The notes below the pieces were generated by a model. It made no database searches and had not been told where the DNA came from. It was given only the letters and a program-made list of their open reading frames with translations. A program made the translations under genes and the position numbers. From Emticicia sp. BO119 (GTDB taxonomy: Bacteria > Bacteroidota > Bacteroidia > Cytophagales > Spirosomataceae): a stretch of DNA of 64,000 nucleotides. Below, one piece after another: positions 26,297 through 34,692 of this stretch (its first letter is position 1; the number at the start of each line of letters is the position of its first letter). The DNA is taken from positions 248,001-312,000 of the forward strand of contig NZ_JACETV010000002.1 of assembly GCF_013912375.1 (NCBI RefSeq), in the 5' to 3' direction.

Positions 26297-29200
26297 TTAC
26301 AATGCGATCTTAATATGAACTACCGAATTTTTATCCTGATGCCCGACATCAAGATGGGCTTTTAAGCTATCTAACTTCTGTATGAATTCTTTGCTTTCAA
26401 AAACATACTTAATAGATTGCCGATTTAAATTGCTGCTAAAAAAATCAATTGAAAAATCTAAAACAGATAGCATGACTTTTAATCTGATTTTATGGATTTG
26501 CGCCTCGGTATAAACCAGATACTGGATACATTCTTTAAATAATATAAGCAATTCATGGCGTACCTTCATATCCGGTTGTAATACCTTTACTTTTTCTTCT
26601 ACTTCAAGCGAAATATTTGTGTCATTTTCCAGATTAAGTCCCTCTATAAACTCTTGCAGACGCTCTACTACTTTTTGCATACTATCGTTAGCCGGGTTAA
26701 TACTCCATAGCATATCATCCATTGCCTCAATCATACTACCACTTTTGTCATGAATCTGCTCAATAAATTCCTTAGACTTTAAGGAATCTGTGTCGGTTTT
26801 TATTCTGGCAATTTCACTCAATACATTGATATTATTCAATACAGTACTGACATCCTGATAGAGGCTATCAGCAATGGTATTTCGCATTTTTACAAGGGCG
26901 TCTTTACGTTTCATTCGTTCATTATCTAACCAGAAAATGATGGAGGCGGCTAAAACCAGCATAGTTATATAGAACCACCACCTCTGATAGAATGGCGGGT
27001 ATATCTTAATTGTCAATTGGGTAGTTTGGTTAGATTCATTCCCTTCTTCATCTACAGTTTTGAGTATAAAATGATAACGCCCCGGTGGCAAATAGTTATA
27101 AATAGCTTCATTTTCAGCAATCCGCCAATCCTCATCAATTTCTTTAAGTTTGTATTTAATAATGTAGGCACTGTTATATAATAGTGTTGAAAAGCGAATC
27201 AGTATAGAGTTCTGGTTATGTTCGAGTTCAATTTCTTTTAATTGAAGCAGAGAATCAACGGGCAACGATTTATTCAGAACCTTAAAGTCTGTAATCTTGA
27301 CTTCAGGTGGTGTAGTATTAGAATGAATATGTGTCGGGTTAAATGCAACAAACTGATTGACTGTGCCAAAAAGAAGCCTTCCGTCGGGTAAATGGTAAGA
27401 GGCAGACTGTGTAAAGTTTTCATTATCGAGTCCATCAGTACGATTAAAAGAACTAAAAATAGTTTTAGGCAGATTCAATTTGTATAGACCATTTGTGCTT
27501 GTTATCCACAGGTATCCGTTTGCATCTTTCTCTATATTCGCATTAAAGCCTGAAATTCTGCCGGGTAGCCCTATAGTACGGGAACGATTCAGCATCATAT
27601 TGTGGCATACCACACGAGTAGCTGTAAGAATAACCATCAATGAATCATTGCATTGCAGGAAACCTGCAACTCCTCTTTCTGGTATTAGTTTATTCTCAAG
27701 AGTGAGCCGACGTAATATTTTACCAGTGGTCGGGTTAAACTCATATGCACCGTTTTCGGGGGTTGCTACCCATATATTTCCTTTAGAGTCGGGTAGGAGC
27801 TTATTAATAGAAAATTGCGGAATGGCATCAAAGGAGCTGATTCTGAAATTGTTATGTGGTGATATTCTGAAAATACCCTTAGTTTCTGTGCCTATCCAGA
27901 GCTCACCATTCTGATCTTCAGTAATATGCTTTACCGGTTCGTTTGTCAATTCATTCCAATGTAACCATTTGCAAGATTTTGTTTGCTGATTTAAGGCATA
28001 TATTCCCCCGTCTGTACCAATCCAGATTGTATTGCTGTCAGCTGAGGCACACATAGCCCACGCGTTAAAATTACCATTCCGGGGTAATCCCTTTATACTT
28101 AATGGCAGGGGTTTCAGATTTTTGTCATATTCAAAAAGCCCATCTCCCCAGGTGCCTACGAGCAATGTTTGTGCACGTGTTGGTATGAAAGCGTGTACGC
28201 GACCTGTACCACGAAGCCCAGACTTTGGGTTTAAATGCTGCACATTGGTAAAAAATTCCTGTGATGGATTAAAGCGGAAAACGCCATTGTTATTAGTAGT
28301 TACCCAAAGGTTATTTTCACGATCTTCATAAATAGTACGTACCCGCTCGTAGGCAATACTTTTTTCGCTTGTGAACCCATTCGGGATCAACTGAAATTGA
28401 TGTATATCTTCCTGAAATGCAGCTAAAACGAGTTGCCCTTTTACCCAGATAGTACCGTTAGATTGTTCGTTAAAACCAAAAATGTCATAATTCCCTTTTA
28501 AAACATTATTGAACGAATAATGTGTAAGAATAGGTTGTTGATGCGCTATATCATAACAGCCGATTGTTGGGGAAATACCTGGCCGGGTGTACCAGAAGCG
28601 TTTTTTGCTATCAAAAAACAATCGGTCATATATATCTTTCTGATTTAACTGGTCTATTAGAATTTCGTGATCAGGATTATGCTCCGGGTCATTCCAACGC
28701 TTTGTTTGCAGATTATAGACAGCCAACCCGCCATTGCTGAGGCTCACCCAATATTTGCTGGTATGTGGTTGATGAACAAAATCTACTATACCCCATTTAA
28801 CCTTAAAGGGTATAAAATTGTGCAGGTAAGAAAACTCATTGGCTTGAGGATTGTAAGTTGTCACCTCACTTCCACCCATCAGATAAAACAAATTACCCGA
28901 CTGGTCGGTTATAAGCCGTTTAATATAAGTATTGGGAGAAACACCTTTATGGAAATGCGTTTTTACTTCATTAAAGAGGAATTTTTTGGTGTCGAAAATG
29001 CCAACTTTCCCGCTTGCTAAAAGTACCCACAGGTTATTTTTTTTATCTATCAATAATTGCCAGACCGGATTAGAGGGCAATTGGCTATTAGTCATCTGAA
29101 AAGACTTATACTCTTTTCCATCAAAACGTTGAAGACCATTAGTTGAGCCTATCCATATAAATCCTTCATTGTCTTGAACGACAGTATTGGTCTGGTAGGT

Positions 29201-29308
29201 AAGAAGGCCGGAGGCCGGAGTATAGCGTGTAAAAGTATATTGCCCCTTTACAGCCACAGGCTGTAAAGAAAGAAGAACCAAGGCGAGAAATGTAAGCGTT
29301 TTCTTCAA
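26297..29308 (-). CDS. Two-component-type propeller/Y_Y_Y sensor with a degenerate kinase domain
   Basis: 1003 residues: signal peptide (TLTFLALVLLSLQPVAVKG), two-component regulator propeller repeats over ~30-680 (DNEGFIWIGSTNGLQRFDG, ENGELWIGTE, NGYLWITSTNGLYKL), a Y_Y_Y domain (~700-765), one membrane helix (WWFYITMLVLAASIIFWL), and a HisKA_3-like segment from ~808. There the LHDD-type phosphoacceptor block reads ADSLYQDVSTVLNNINVLSE, with Tyr817 where His is expected. The N-box region reads FKECIQYLVYTEAQ and no glycine boxes follow. It should therefore sense a ligand but not phosphorylate. The frame opens with TTG at 29308; no ATG is available. First gene of the operon. Confidence 0.88.
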   Translation of the reverse strand: MKKTLTFLALVLLSLQPVAVKGQYTFTRYTPASGLLTYQTNTVVQDNEGFIWIGSTNGLQRFDGKEYKSFQMTNSQLPSNPVWQLLIDKKNNLWVLLASGKVGIFDTKKFLFNEVKTHFHKGVSPNTYIKRLITDQSGNLFYLMGGSEVTTYNPQANEFSYLHNFIPFKVKWGIVDFVHQPHTSKYWVSLSNGGLAVYNLQTKRWNDPEHNPDHEILIDQLNQKDIYDRLFFDSKKRFWYTRPGISPTIGCYDIAHQQPILTHYSFNNVLKGNYDIFGFNEQSNGTIWVKGQLVLAAFQEDIHQFQLIPNGFTSEKSIAYERVRTIYEDRENNLWVTTNNNGVFRFNPSQEFFTNVQHLNPKSGLRGTGRVHAFIPTRAQTLLVGTWGDGLFEYDKNLKPLPLSIKGLPRNGNFNAWAMCASADSNTIWIGTDGGIYALNQQTKSCKWLHWNELTNEPVKHITEDQNGELWIGTETKGIFRISPHNNFRISSFDAIPQFSINKLLPDSKGNIWVATPENGAYEFNPTTGKILRRLTLENKLIPERGVAGFLQCNDSLMVILTATRVVCHNMMLNRSRTIGLPGRISGFNANIEKDANGYLWITSTNGLYKLNLPKTIFSSFNRTDGLDNENFTQSASYHLPDGRLLFGTVNQFVAFNPTHIHSNTTPPEVKITDFKVLNKSLPVDSLLQLKEIELEHNQNSILIRFSTLLYNSAYIIKYKLKEIDEDWRIAENEAIYNYLPPGRYHFILKTVDEEGNESNQTTQLTIKIYPPFYQRWWFYITMLVLAASIIFWLDNERMKRKDALVKMRNTIADSLYQDVSTVLNNINVLSEIARIKTDTDSLKSKEFIEQIHDKSGSMIEAMDDMLWSINPANDSMQKVVERLQEFIEGLNLENDTNISLEVEEKVKVLQPDMKVRHELLILFKECIQYLVYTEAQIHKIRLKVMLSVLDFSIDFFSSNLNRQSIKYVFESKEFIQKLDSLKAHLDVGHQDKNSVVHIKIAL

Positions 29309-29319
29309 TTGCTTTTTAG

Positions 29320-29327
29320 CAAAATTA
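29320..29327 (-). promoter_or_regulatory. -7 promoter box of the propeller-sensor operon
   Basis: TAATTTTG on the minus strand (8/8 match to TAnnTTTG) ends 11 bases before the TTG start codon, so the transcript would be nearly leaderless. The direct-repeat site at 29411 lies 84 bases upstream of it. Confidence 0.5.
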
Positions 29328-29410
29328 ACAATTATTCCTTTTCATCCGAAAATTAAATAATTGCACTGAAAATCAGACGCTTAGCTCAGATGGTATCAGG
29401 AAAAATGTGT

Positions 29411-29439
29411 ATGAATTGAGGAAAAACGTGTATGAATTG
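29411..29439 (-). promoter_or_regulatory. Direct-repeat candidate LytTR site upstream of the propeller sensor
   Basis: ATGAATTG at 29411-29418 and 29432-29439; the similarity extends outward, since GGAAAAAyGTGTATGAATTG occurs twice in tandem (29399-29418, 29420-29439). Spacer of 13 bases starting AGGA, as at 24095 and 34611. It lies 103 bases from the start codon, the same distance as at the regulator gene. Confidence 0.65.
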
Positions 29440-29524
29440 TTTTGAATAAAAATATATTCAGAGAAACACAAACTTGTGGTCCGGGGCTTCTCTGAATCTC
29501 TAAATTATGCATACATTGGCTGTA

Positions 29525-29794
29525 TTATTGACAGGCATTTTTAACAGCTTCTTCAAATTGTTTGCGTTCTTCGGCAGGTATCCCAGGACATTCGATTACT
29601 TTTCGTGCTGCATTTACTACGTCTCTGCATTTACTCAGATTAGTGGGGTCTTGCGCAAAGATTTCGTAGGCGGTCAGATAATCTTTTGTGGTTCTTTCAT
29701 AACAACTCAACGGTGCTGGCGTAGGGTCTTCTTTTGATTTACTACATGCAAACATAGTTGCAACAATGGTAACGGACATGAATAGCTTTTTCAT
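29525..29794 (-). CDS. Small hypothetical lipoprotein
   Basis: 89 residues: lipoprotein signal peptide KLFMSVTIVATMFAC with lipobox MFAC, a short linker rich in Pro/Asp/Thr, and a helical domain with four further Cys (SCYERTTKDYL, SKCRDVV, IECPGIP, NACQ) likely to form two disulfides. Family not recognised. It lies upstream of the propeller-sensor operon in the same direction but has a separate 216-base upstream region between them. Confidence 0.75.
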   Translation of the reverse strand: MKKLFMSVTIVATMFACSKSKEDPTPAPLSCYERTTKDYLTAYEIFAQDPTNLSKCRDVVNAARKVIECPGIPAEERKQFEEAVKNACQ

Positions 29795-30165
29795 TTTTGT
29801 ATATCAGTTTAAATGACTGGTTTATTTGTTTTGATGATTCAAAATTCAAACTTTTTTCCGGGCTGAGCTATCTGTTCCGGCTGTATTGAGATTTTCGATG
29901 TACCAATTGAAGTATTTATGGTTGTGTCCGTTTTAGTTAAATATATGTAATTATTGCAAAGGGGTAAATGCTGATTCTCTACGCTTTGGCATCAACAAAG
30001 ATTGCGGTATGTGTTTTTAATTGACTGATAATTAGCGGGTTCATTCAATTCAGCGGAGTCTTCCTCAATCCATTCAGGTCTTATGCCGGCTGAACTGAAA
30101 GACCTGTTTTCTTATGATGGGAATTCCGAATTTCGAATAAAATATTAACACAAAATCAAGAAACC
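29795..30165. other. Gene-free 371-base region with a terminator-like hairpin ahead of the cupins
   Basis: No coding frame is convincing. The notable structure is CAGGTCTT (30075-30082) paired with AAGACCTG (30099-30106) and followed by TTTTCTT, i.e. a plus-strand terminator-like hairpin 60 bases before the first cupin start. With no plus-strand gene upstream, it may be an attenuator in the cupin leader or the end of a small RNA. Confidence 0.4.
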
Positions 30166-30720
30166 ATGAAAAGAAAATTCATTAATCCTGAAATACAGGA
30201 TGAAGCTACATTTACAAAATTTGCATTTGAAACCGGCGGGGAGTTAACTGAAATAGATATTATATTACAAGTGGGGGGAGGGAATGACCTTCACTATCAT
30301 AAGACTTATTCGGAGACATTTACAGCCATCGAAGGAGAATTAGGCGTAAAAATTGGTAAGAAAAAGGAAATACTGATTTTAGAACCCGGCCAGTCATTTA
30401 CTGTACCAGCCAATATGCTTCATTGCTTTTTTAATCCTGGTCAAAAACAGATCAGATTCAAAGTCGAGATTGCTCCAGGACACGAGGGTTTTGAAAAAGC
30501 AATTATGATTGGTTATAGTCTGATTGAAAATGGACTTTTAAAAAAGAATTTTCTAAGGAATATGGCAGTGCTCCTTTGCATTAGCGATATGAATATTCCT
30601 GGAGTATTTTCTATTTTTGAGCCTGTGCTAAAGTGTATCGCTTATTTTTCGAAAGATTATGAAAAAGCCTTAGTGAAAAAATATTGCGCAGAAGCAACGA
30701 CCGTAGAAGAATTAGTATAA
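30166..30720 (+). CDS. Cupin-domain protein, first of a tandem pair
   Basis: 184 residues. Cupin motif 1 is LHYHKTYSETFTAIEGE (~44-60) with His, His and Glu ligands; motif 2 is PGQSFTVPANMLHCFFNPG (~76-94) with the fourth His. A C-terminal helical part (FEKAIMIGYSLIENGLL ... SIFEPVLKCIAYFSKDYE) is shared with the next gene. Likely metal-binding; reaction unknown. It has its own terminator at 30779. Confidence 0.82.
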   Translation: MKRKFINPEIQDEATFTKFAFETGGELTEIDIILQVGGGNDLHYHKTYSETFTAIEGELGVKIGKKKEILILEPGQSFTVPANMLHCFFNPGQKQIRFKVEIAPGHEGFEKAIMIGYSLIENGLLKKNFLRNMAVLLCISDMNIPGVFSIFEPVLKCIAYFSKDYEKALVKKYCAEATTVEELV

Positions 30721-30778
30721 TAATTAAACGCATTTATTAGCTTCACAGCAATAAATATAGATGATCCATAAGCCAGAG

Positions 30779-30811
30779 CCGTCTCAATATATTTTGAGAC
30801 GGTCTTTTTTT
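30779..30811 (+). terminator. Terminator between the tandem cupins
   Basis: CCGTCTCAA pairs with TTGAGACGG and is followed by TCTTTTTTT. Confidence 0.88.
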
Positions 30812-30873
30812 AAAGATTTTTGGGGTCTAAAAAGCCAAAATCTGATAAATTCTTAACATAAAAATTAAACAAG

Positions 30874-31422
30874 ATGAAAAGAAAATTTATTAATCCGGAA
30901 ATGCATAATGAAGCAACATTTATACAATTTGCCTGTGAATCTGAAGAAAAAATAACCATAATTGAGAATGTTTTACAAGCAGGAGGGGGTAACAGACTTC
31001 ACTACCACAAAACATATACAGAGATATTTACGGCTATTGAAGGAGAATTAGGTTTAATGGTTGGCAGAAAGAAGGAGATTCATATACTGCAACCCGGAGA
31101 ATCGTTTAGTTTACTTCCCGGAACACCCCACTGTTTTTTTAACCCTGGAGAAAAAGCTATTAAATTCAGGTCTGAAACTACACCCGGCCACGAAGGTTTT
31201 GAAAAGTCGATTATGATTGGATTTGGTCTTGCCGCAGATGGCCACTACAAGAAGAATTTTATAAGAAATACCTCAATCATTCTTTCAATCAGTGAGATGA
31301 GTTTACCAGGAATATTTTCGCTTTTCGAACCTGTCTGGAAATGTATTGCTTATTTTTCAAAAAATTATACAAAAACCTTAGAGAAAAAATATTGTACTAA
31401 AATGATGATGCAAATTAATTAG
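30874..31422 (+). CDS. Cupin-domain protein, second of a tandem pair
   Basis: 182 residues, closely similar to the preceding cupin along its full length (shared MKRKFINPE opening, LHYHKTYTEIFTAIEGE motif 1, PHCFFNPGEKAIKF motif 2, PGHEGFEKSIMIGF and CIAYFSKNY tail). All four metal ligands are kept. The two genes clearly arose by tandem duplication; each has an independent terminator. It converges on the ELWxTDGT protein gene. Confidence 0.82.
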   Translation: MKRKFINPEMHNEATFIQFACESEEKITIIENVLQAGGGNRLHYHKTYTEIFTAIEGELGLMVGRKKEIHILQPGESFSLLPGTPHCFFNPGEKAIKFRSETTPGHEGFEKSIMIGFGLAADGHYKKNFIRNTSIILSISEMSLPGIFSLFEPVWKCIAYFSKNYTKTLEKKYCTKMMMQIN

Positions 31423-31460
31423 CGTAATATAAAGCTTGTTTATTATTATTCTTAAAGCAA

Positions 31461-31494
31461 TAATGCCCTGTAGGTAACTACTCACAGGGCATTA
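31461..31494. terminator. Convergent hairpin between the cupin and surface-protein genes
   Basis: TAATGCCCTGT pairs with ACAGGGCATTA with a 12-base loop region. No long T-run on either side, so it probably acts as a bidirectional structure between converging transcripts. Confidence 0.6.
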
Positions 31495-31524
31495 ATTATG
31501 AGATGTAGTCTTCTTTTACAGGCA

Positions 31525-34500
31525 TTAATTGGCTGTTGTATCATATACACAGGCTTCTATTTTAGCTTCAAAAACCGAATTACTATCGGCTACAAAGCCA
31601 GGCGTCAGTTCAATAGATTTTCCTGCTATCATTGTATAAGACTGATTGCTTATAATTGTATTACTACTCTTGATGGTATCATAGGCTTGATTGTATAGAT
31701 AATGAATGTCTCCGGCCAATTCTGCGTTATTTTTACAATCTCTAAAAACATGAATCTGGTGTATGCCGTTTGGGAGTGTTATTCGCATAAATATGAGGCC
31801 ATTGTGCCCGACAAAATATTGTGGCAGTGAATGCCCATTAGGTACAATGTTAGCTAATTGTCTCTTAGATGTAGGAGTAGACTCGATTTTTGCAGGTTCT
31901 ACATCTGAACCACCATCAGCAAAATATACACCTCCTCTGGCAGCATAAGCATATATATTACTAATGTCAGAAATAGGAATGGTGCCTTCAGGTGTCAGAT
32001 CAGATTTAAATAATTGCCTGACATTATTTGTTGTAGTAGCAAGGAAATAGACGTTATTTTCAAATACAGCATATTTAAGTTTATTTGTATGATTTATAGG
32101 CGAACTTGAGCCCGTACCAGGATAAATATCCTTTATTAGATTAGTGCCGGCTTCTGTTCCGTCTGATTTCCAGAGTTCATATCCGTTTTGGGGGTCGTAA
32201 GCCTGAAAAACCAAGAGCGAATCTTTAAAATTTGTAAGGTAACTCGGGCAGGCTCCTGTTGTTCCAAAAGAATGTAAGAGCCTTGTATTGGCTTCAGTGC
32301 CATCCGTTACATATAATTTACACCCTCCGGCAGAACTAAACTTGGTATAATAATAACTATTGCCTACCACCTCTGATTCTGAATTATAGATATAGGTATT
32401 CTGCCCTGGTATAACATCTTTCACCAAAGTAATGTTTCCATTGCTATATTGAAATAGTTCATCGCCATACATGGTCGAATACCCGAGAAAACACAACTTG
32501 TTGTTTACAGTGCTTAACCCTCTGATAAAATAAGAATCATTAGGTCTGGTATTATCCACAACTCCTGCTTTTACAGTGCTTTCAGGACTTCCTCCGGTTT
32601 GCCATAATTCATTCACGACATTGAAATAAACCAATCCGTTGAATGATTCAAATTTATTAGTATAACCTGATTGCTTAAGCCTTGGGCTGGAGTAGAGTTC
32701 TACAGGTGCATTAACTCCATCAGTTACCCATACTCCTTCAAATGTCATAATATAAATCTGGTCATTAAACTCATATAAATCCCAGAATTTTGATGAGTAA
32801 TTATAATATTCAAAAGCGTCTTCTTCTGCAATGGTTGTCTCTGGCATTGGATAAGATGCAAGATTGGCAAATAAGCCTGTACCGCCCTGTTTACCATTTG
32901 TTCTCCAGAGTTCTAATCCGTTTTTCCCGTCATCAGCGGTAAAAAACAAACCATTTGAATTAGCCACAGTCTTCGAAAAATTGTTAGTATTACTGGTATA
33001 AGTAGCATCAATGTCTTTTACAAATGTGTTGGTCTCTCCATTTGATTTATAAAGCTCGTATCCGGTTGCCGGATTATAAGCAGAGAAGTAAAACCAATCA
33101 CCGGATTGCATTAAGGGATACACGTTGTCGATGTTCAGCGTAGGAGTAAGGTCTTTTACCTCAACCGCATCACTGCCATTGTCTGTTATATAACACTTAT
33201 GTTCTCCATTATTGCTATCGGTTATGAAAAACAATTTATTATTGAAAGCTCTGATATAGGAATAGTCTCCGTTCCATAAATTGATTATAGCTTTTGTTCC
33301 TTGCTGTGTCCCGTTTGAAGTCCAGAGTCTTATATTTGAAGATTGCTGCCCTGTAAAGAAATAAATATTTCCATTAGGTATGGGTATTAACTTTCTTTTT
33401 TCAGGATTAACAGGAAACGGGTCAATACTTGCCCCTGTTACATATACCAGATGTGCAATTTCTGAATCTACCGGCGACTCAATCACTCCCAAATCTGTTT
33501 GTCCGGTGCCGGTGTTATTAACTAAAAAGTATAATTTATTATTTGAAACGGTCAGATTTTCTGCTGTCCAGGAATAATAAGTAAAACTATTATTGACGCC
33601 TGTAGGCATAACATTATCTCCGAGATAGAAAAGGTTTCCGCTGTAAGTAGGATTAATTGTGAAATAAACTTTTCCGTCAAAGAGGGTCAAGTTACTGGGG
33701 TTTAAAAAACTATTACCAAATGAATTAGTGCTATTATAAGTGCCTCCTGTTTGTATCAGCACAGTACTATTCGCTACACTACCATCATTTAGATTCATAT
33801 AAGCGGCATAATTATTGACTACTATTTTACTGGTGCTAATAAAAGAACTGCTGTTACCTGGATTGATATCTTTTACTAATTGAGTTCCTGCGTCGGTGCC
33901 ATCAGTTATCCATAGCTCACGACCATGTGTTGCATCTATGGCTGAGAAAAGCACTTTGTCCTGAAATTGTTCAAAGTTTGCAGGCATTGAACCCGATGAA
34001 TTTGTATTAATATCCTTAACCAGTTTAGTGCCATCAGGTGTGCCATCAGTTACCCAGAGTTCTTCTCCAAGTGTACCATTGTTTGCACTAAAAAATGCTT
34101 TGAATACTCCACCAATAGAGACCACTTTAATATTTTTAATATCAGATTTAGTATTCGGATTAATATCTTTTAGTAAAAAAGTGCCTGATGGTGTTCCGTC
34201 TGTTACCCATAGTTCAAAGTTTAAGTTATTATGATAATCGGAGGCAAGCAGAAGAGCCTTGTTACCAAAAGGTATAATACATTCCTTACTCCGGATATCA
34301 GGTTGAGGAGTGACTCCCGTAGCAGTAATAATTTTGTAAGTTCCGCCATTTGTGCCGTCTGATTTCCAGAAGCCGTAATCGTTAGAGGTAGCCATATTTG
34401 CTACAAAATAATAGGCACCATTTATATCGACCCCATAACGTGGGTAAGAGCTTTGGGTAGATGATTTGATTTGAGTTAAAAGAGAATTCTGGCTATAACC

Positions 34501-34545
34501 CTTTGATATAAAAAAAGAAAAAACAATTACGAAAAGTGTTCTCAT
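31525..34545 (-). CDS. Large ELWxTDGT-repeat surface protein with C-terminal coathanger-type domain
   Basis: 1006 residues from the ATG at 34545, where the signal peptide starts (RTLFVIVFSFFISKGYS); an earlier in-frame start at 34572 falls inside the promoter. The body carries about ten ELWxxDGTxxGTxLVKDI-type repeats (ELWVTDGTPSGTFLLKDINP, ELWVTDGTPDGTKLVKDINT, ELWKSDGTEAGTNLIKDIYP), read as a beta-propeller-like fold. The end (YTMIAGKSIELTPGFVADSN, EAKIEAC) matches the three-coathanger-stack domain seen on Bacteroidota exported proteins. Probably cell-surface or secreted. It carries the third copy of the 21-bp-period repeat in its promoter. Confidence 0.85.
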   Translation of the reverse strand: MRTLFVIVFSFFISKGYSQNSLLTQIKSSTQSSYPRYGVDINGAYYFVANMATSNDYGFWKSDGTNGGTYKIITATGVTPQPDIRSKECIIPFGNKALLLASDYHNNLNFELWVTDGTPSGTFLLKDINPNTKSDIKNIKVVSIGGVFKAFFSANNGTLGEELWVTDGTPDGTKLVKDINTNSSGSMPANFEQFQDKVLFSAIDATHGRELWITDGTDAGTQLVKDINPGNSSSFISTSKIVVNNYAAYMNLNDGSVANSTVLIQTGGTYNSTNSFGNSFLNPSNLTLFDGKVYFTINPTYSGNLFYLGDNVMPTGVNNSFTYYSWTAENLTVSNNKLYFLVNNTGTGQTDLGVIESPVDSEIAHLVYVTGASIDPFPVNPEKRKLIPIPNGNIYFFTGQQSSNIRLWTSNGTQQGTKAIINLWNGDYSYIRAFNNKLFFITDSNNGEHKCYITDNGSDAVEVKDLTPTLNIDNVYPLMQSGDWFYFSAYNPATGYELYKSNGETNTFVKDIDATYTSNTNNFSKTVANSNGLFFTADDGKNGLELWRTNGKQGGTGLFANLASYPMPETTIAEEDAFEYYNYSSKFWDLYEFNDQIYIMTFEGVWVTDGVNAPVELYSSPRLKQSGYTNKFESFNGLVYFNVVNELWQTGGSPESTVKAGVVDNTRPNDSYFIRGLSTVNNKLCFLGYSTMYGDELFQYSNGNITLVKDVIPGQNTYIYNSESEVVGNSYYYTKFSSAGGCKLYVTDGTEANTRLLHSFGTTGACPSYLTNFKDSLLVFQAYDPQNGYELWKSDGTEAGTNLIKDIYPGTGSSSPINHTNKLKYAVFENNVYFLATTTNNVRQLFKSDLTPEGTIPISDISNIYAYAARGGVYFADGGSDVEPAKIESTPTSKRQLANIVPNGHSLPQYFVGHNGLIFMRITLPNGIHQIHVFRDCKNNAELAGDIHYLYNQAYDTIKSSNTIISNQSYTMIAGKSIELTPGFVADSNSVFEAKIEACVYDTTAN

Positions 34546-34569
34546 AGCTATATAATTTTGATTTTTGTT

Positions 34570-34577
34570 CAAAATTA
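34570..34577 (-). promoter_or_regulatory. -7 promoter box of the ELWxTDGT protein
   Basis: TAATTTTG on the minus strand (8/8), 24 bases before the ATG at 34545. The direct repeat lies 34 bases upstream. Confidence 0.5.
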
Positions 34578-34596
34578 TCGGCTTTCAAAACCGGAG

Positions 34597-34627
34597 AAAT
34601 ATCCTCGCGAATGAGTTGAGGATATTT
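34597..34627 (-). terminator. Hairpin at the end of the sugar operon
   Basis: AAATATCCTC (34597-34606) pairs with GAGGATATTT (34618-34627). On the minus strand it ends in TTTCTCC, a weak T tract. It may terminate the operon ending at 34693, but it shares bases with the 34611 direct repeat, so its role is ambiguous. Confidence 0.45.
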
Positions 34628-34641
34628 AGTTATGAGTTGAG
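34611..34641 (-). promoter_or_regulatory. Direct-repeat candidate LytTR site upstream of the ELWxTDGT protein
   Basis: ATGAGTTGAG at 34611-34620 and 34632-34641: 21-bp period, spacer again opening AGGA. It differs from the sites at 24095 and 29411 by one base in each half. It lies 66 bases before the ATG. Confidence 0.6.
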
Positions 34642-34692
34642 TAATTATTTTCTGGCAGGATTGACAGTAATTTTTGAGAAGTAAATTCTCTT

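Noticed and set aside
29389-29403. Short tRNA D-arm-like string (TAGCTCAGATGGTA)
   Set aside because: No acceptor, anticodon or T-arm can be built around it.
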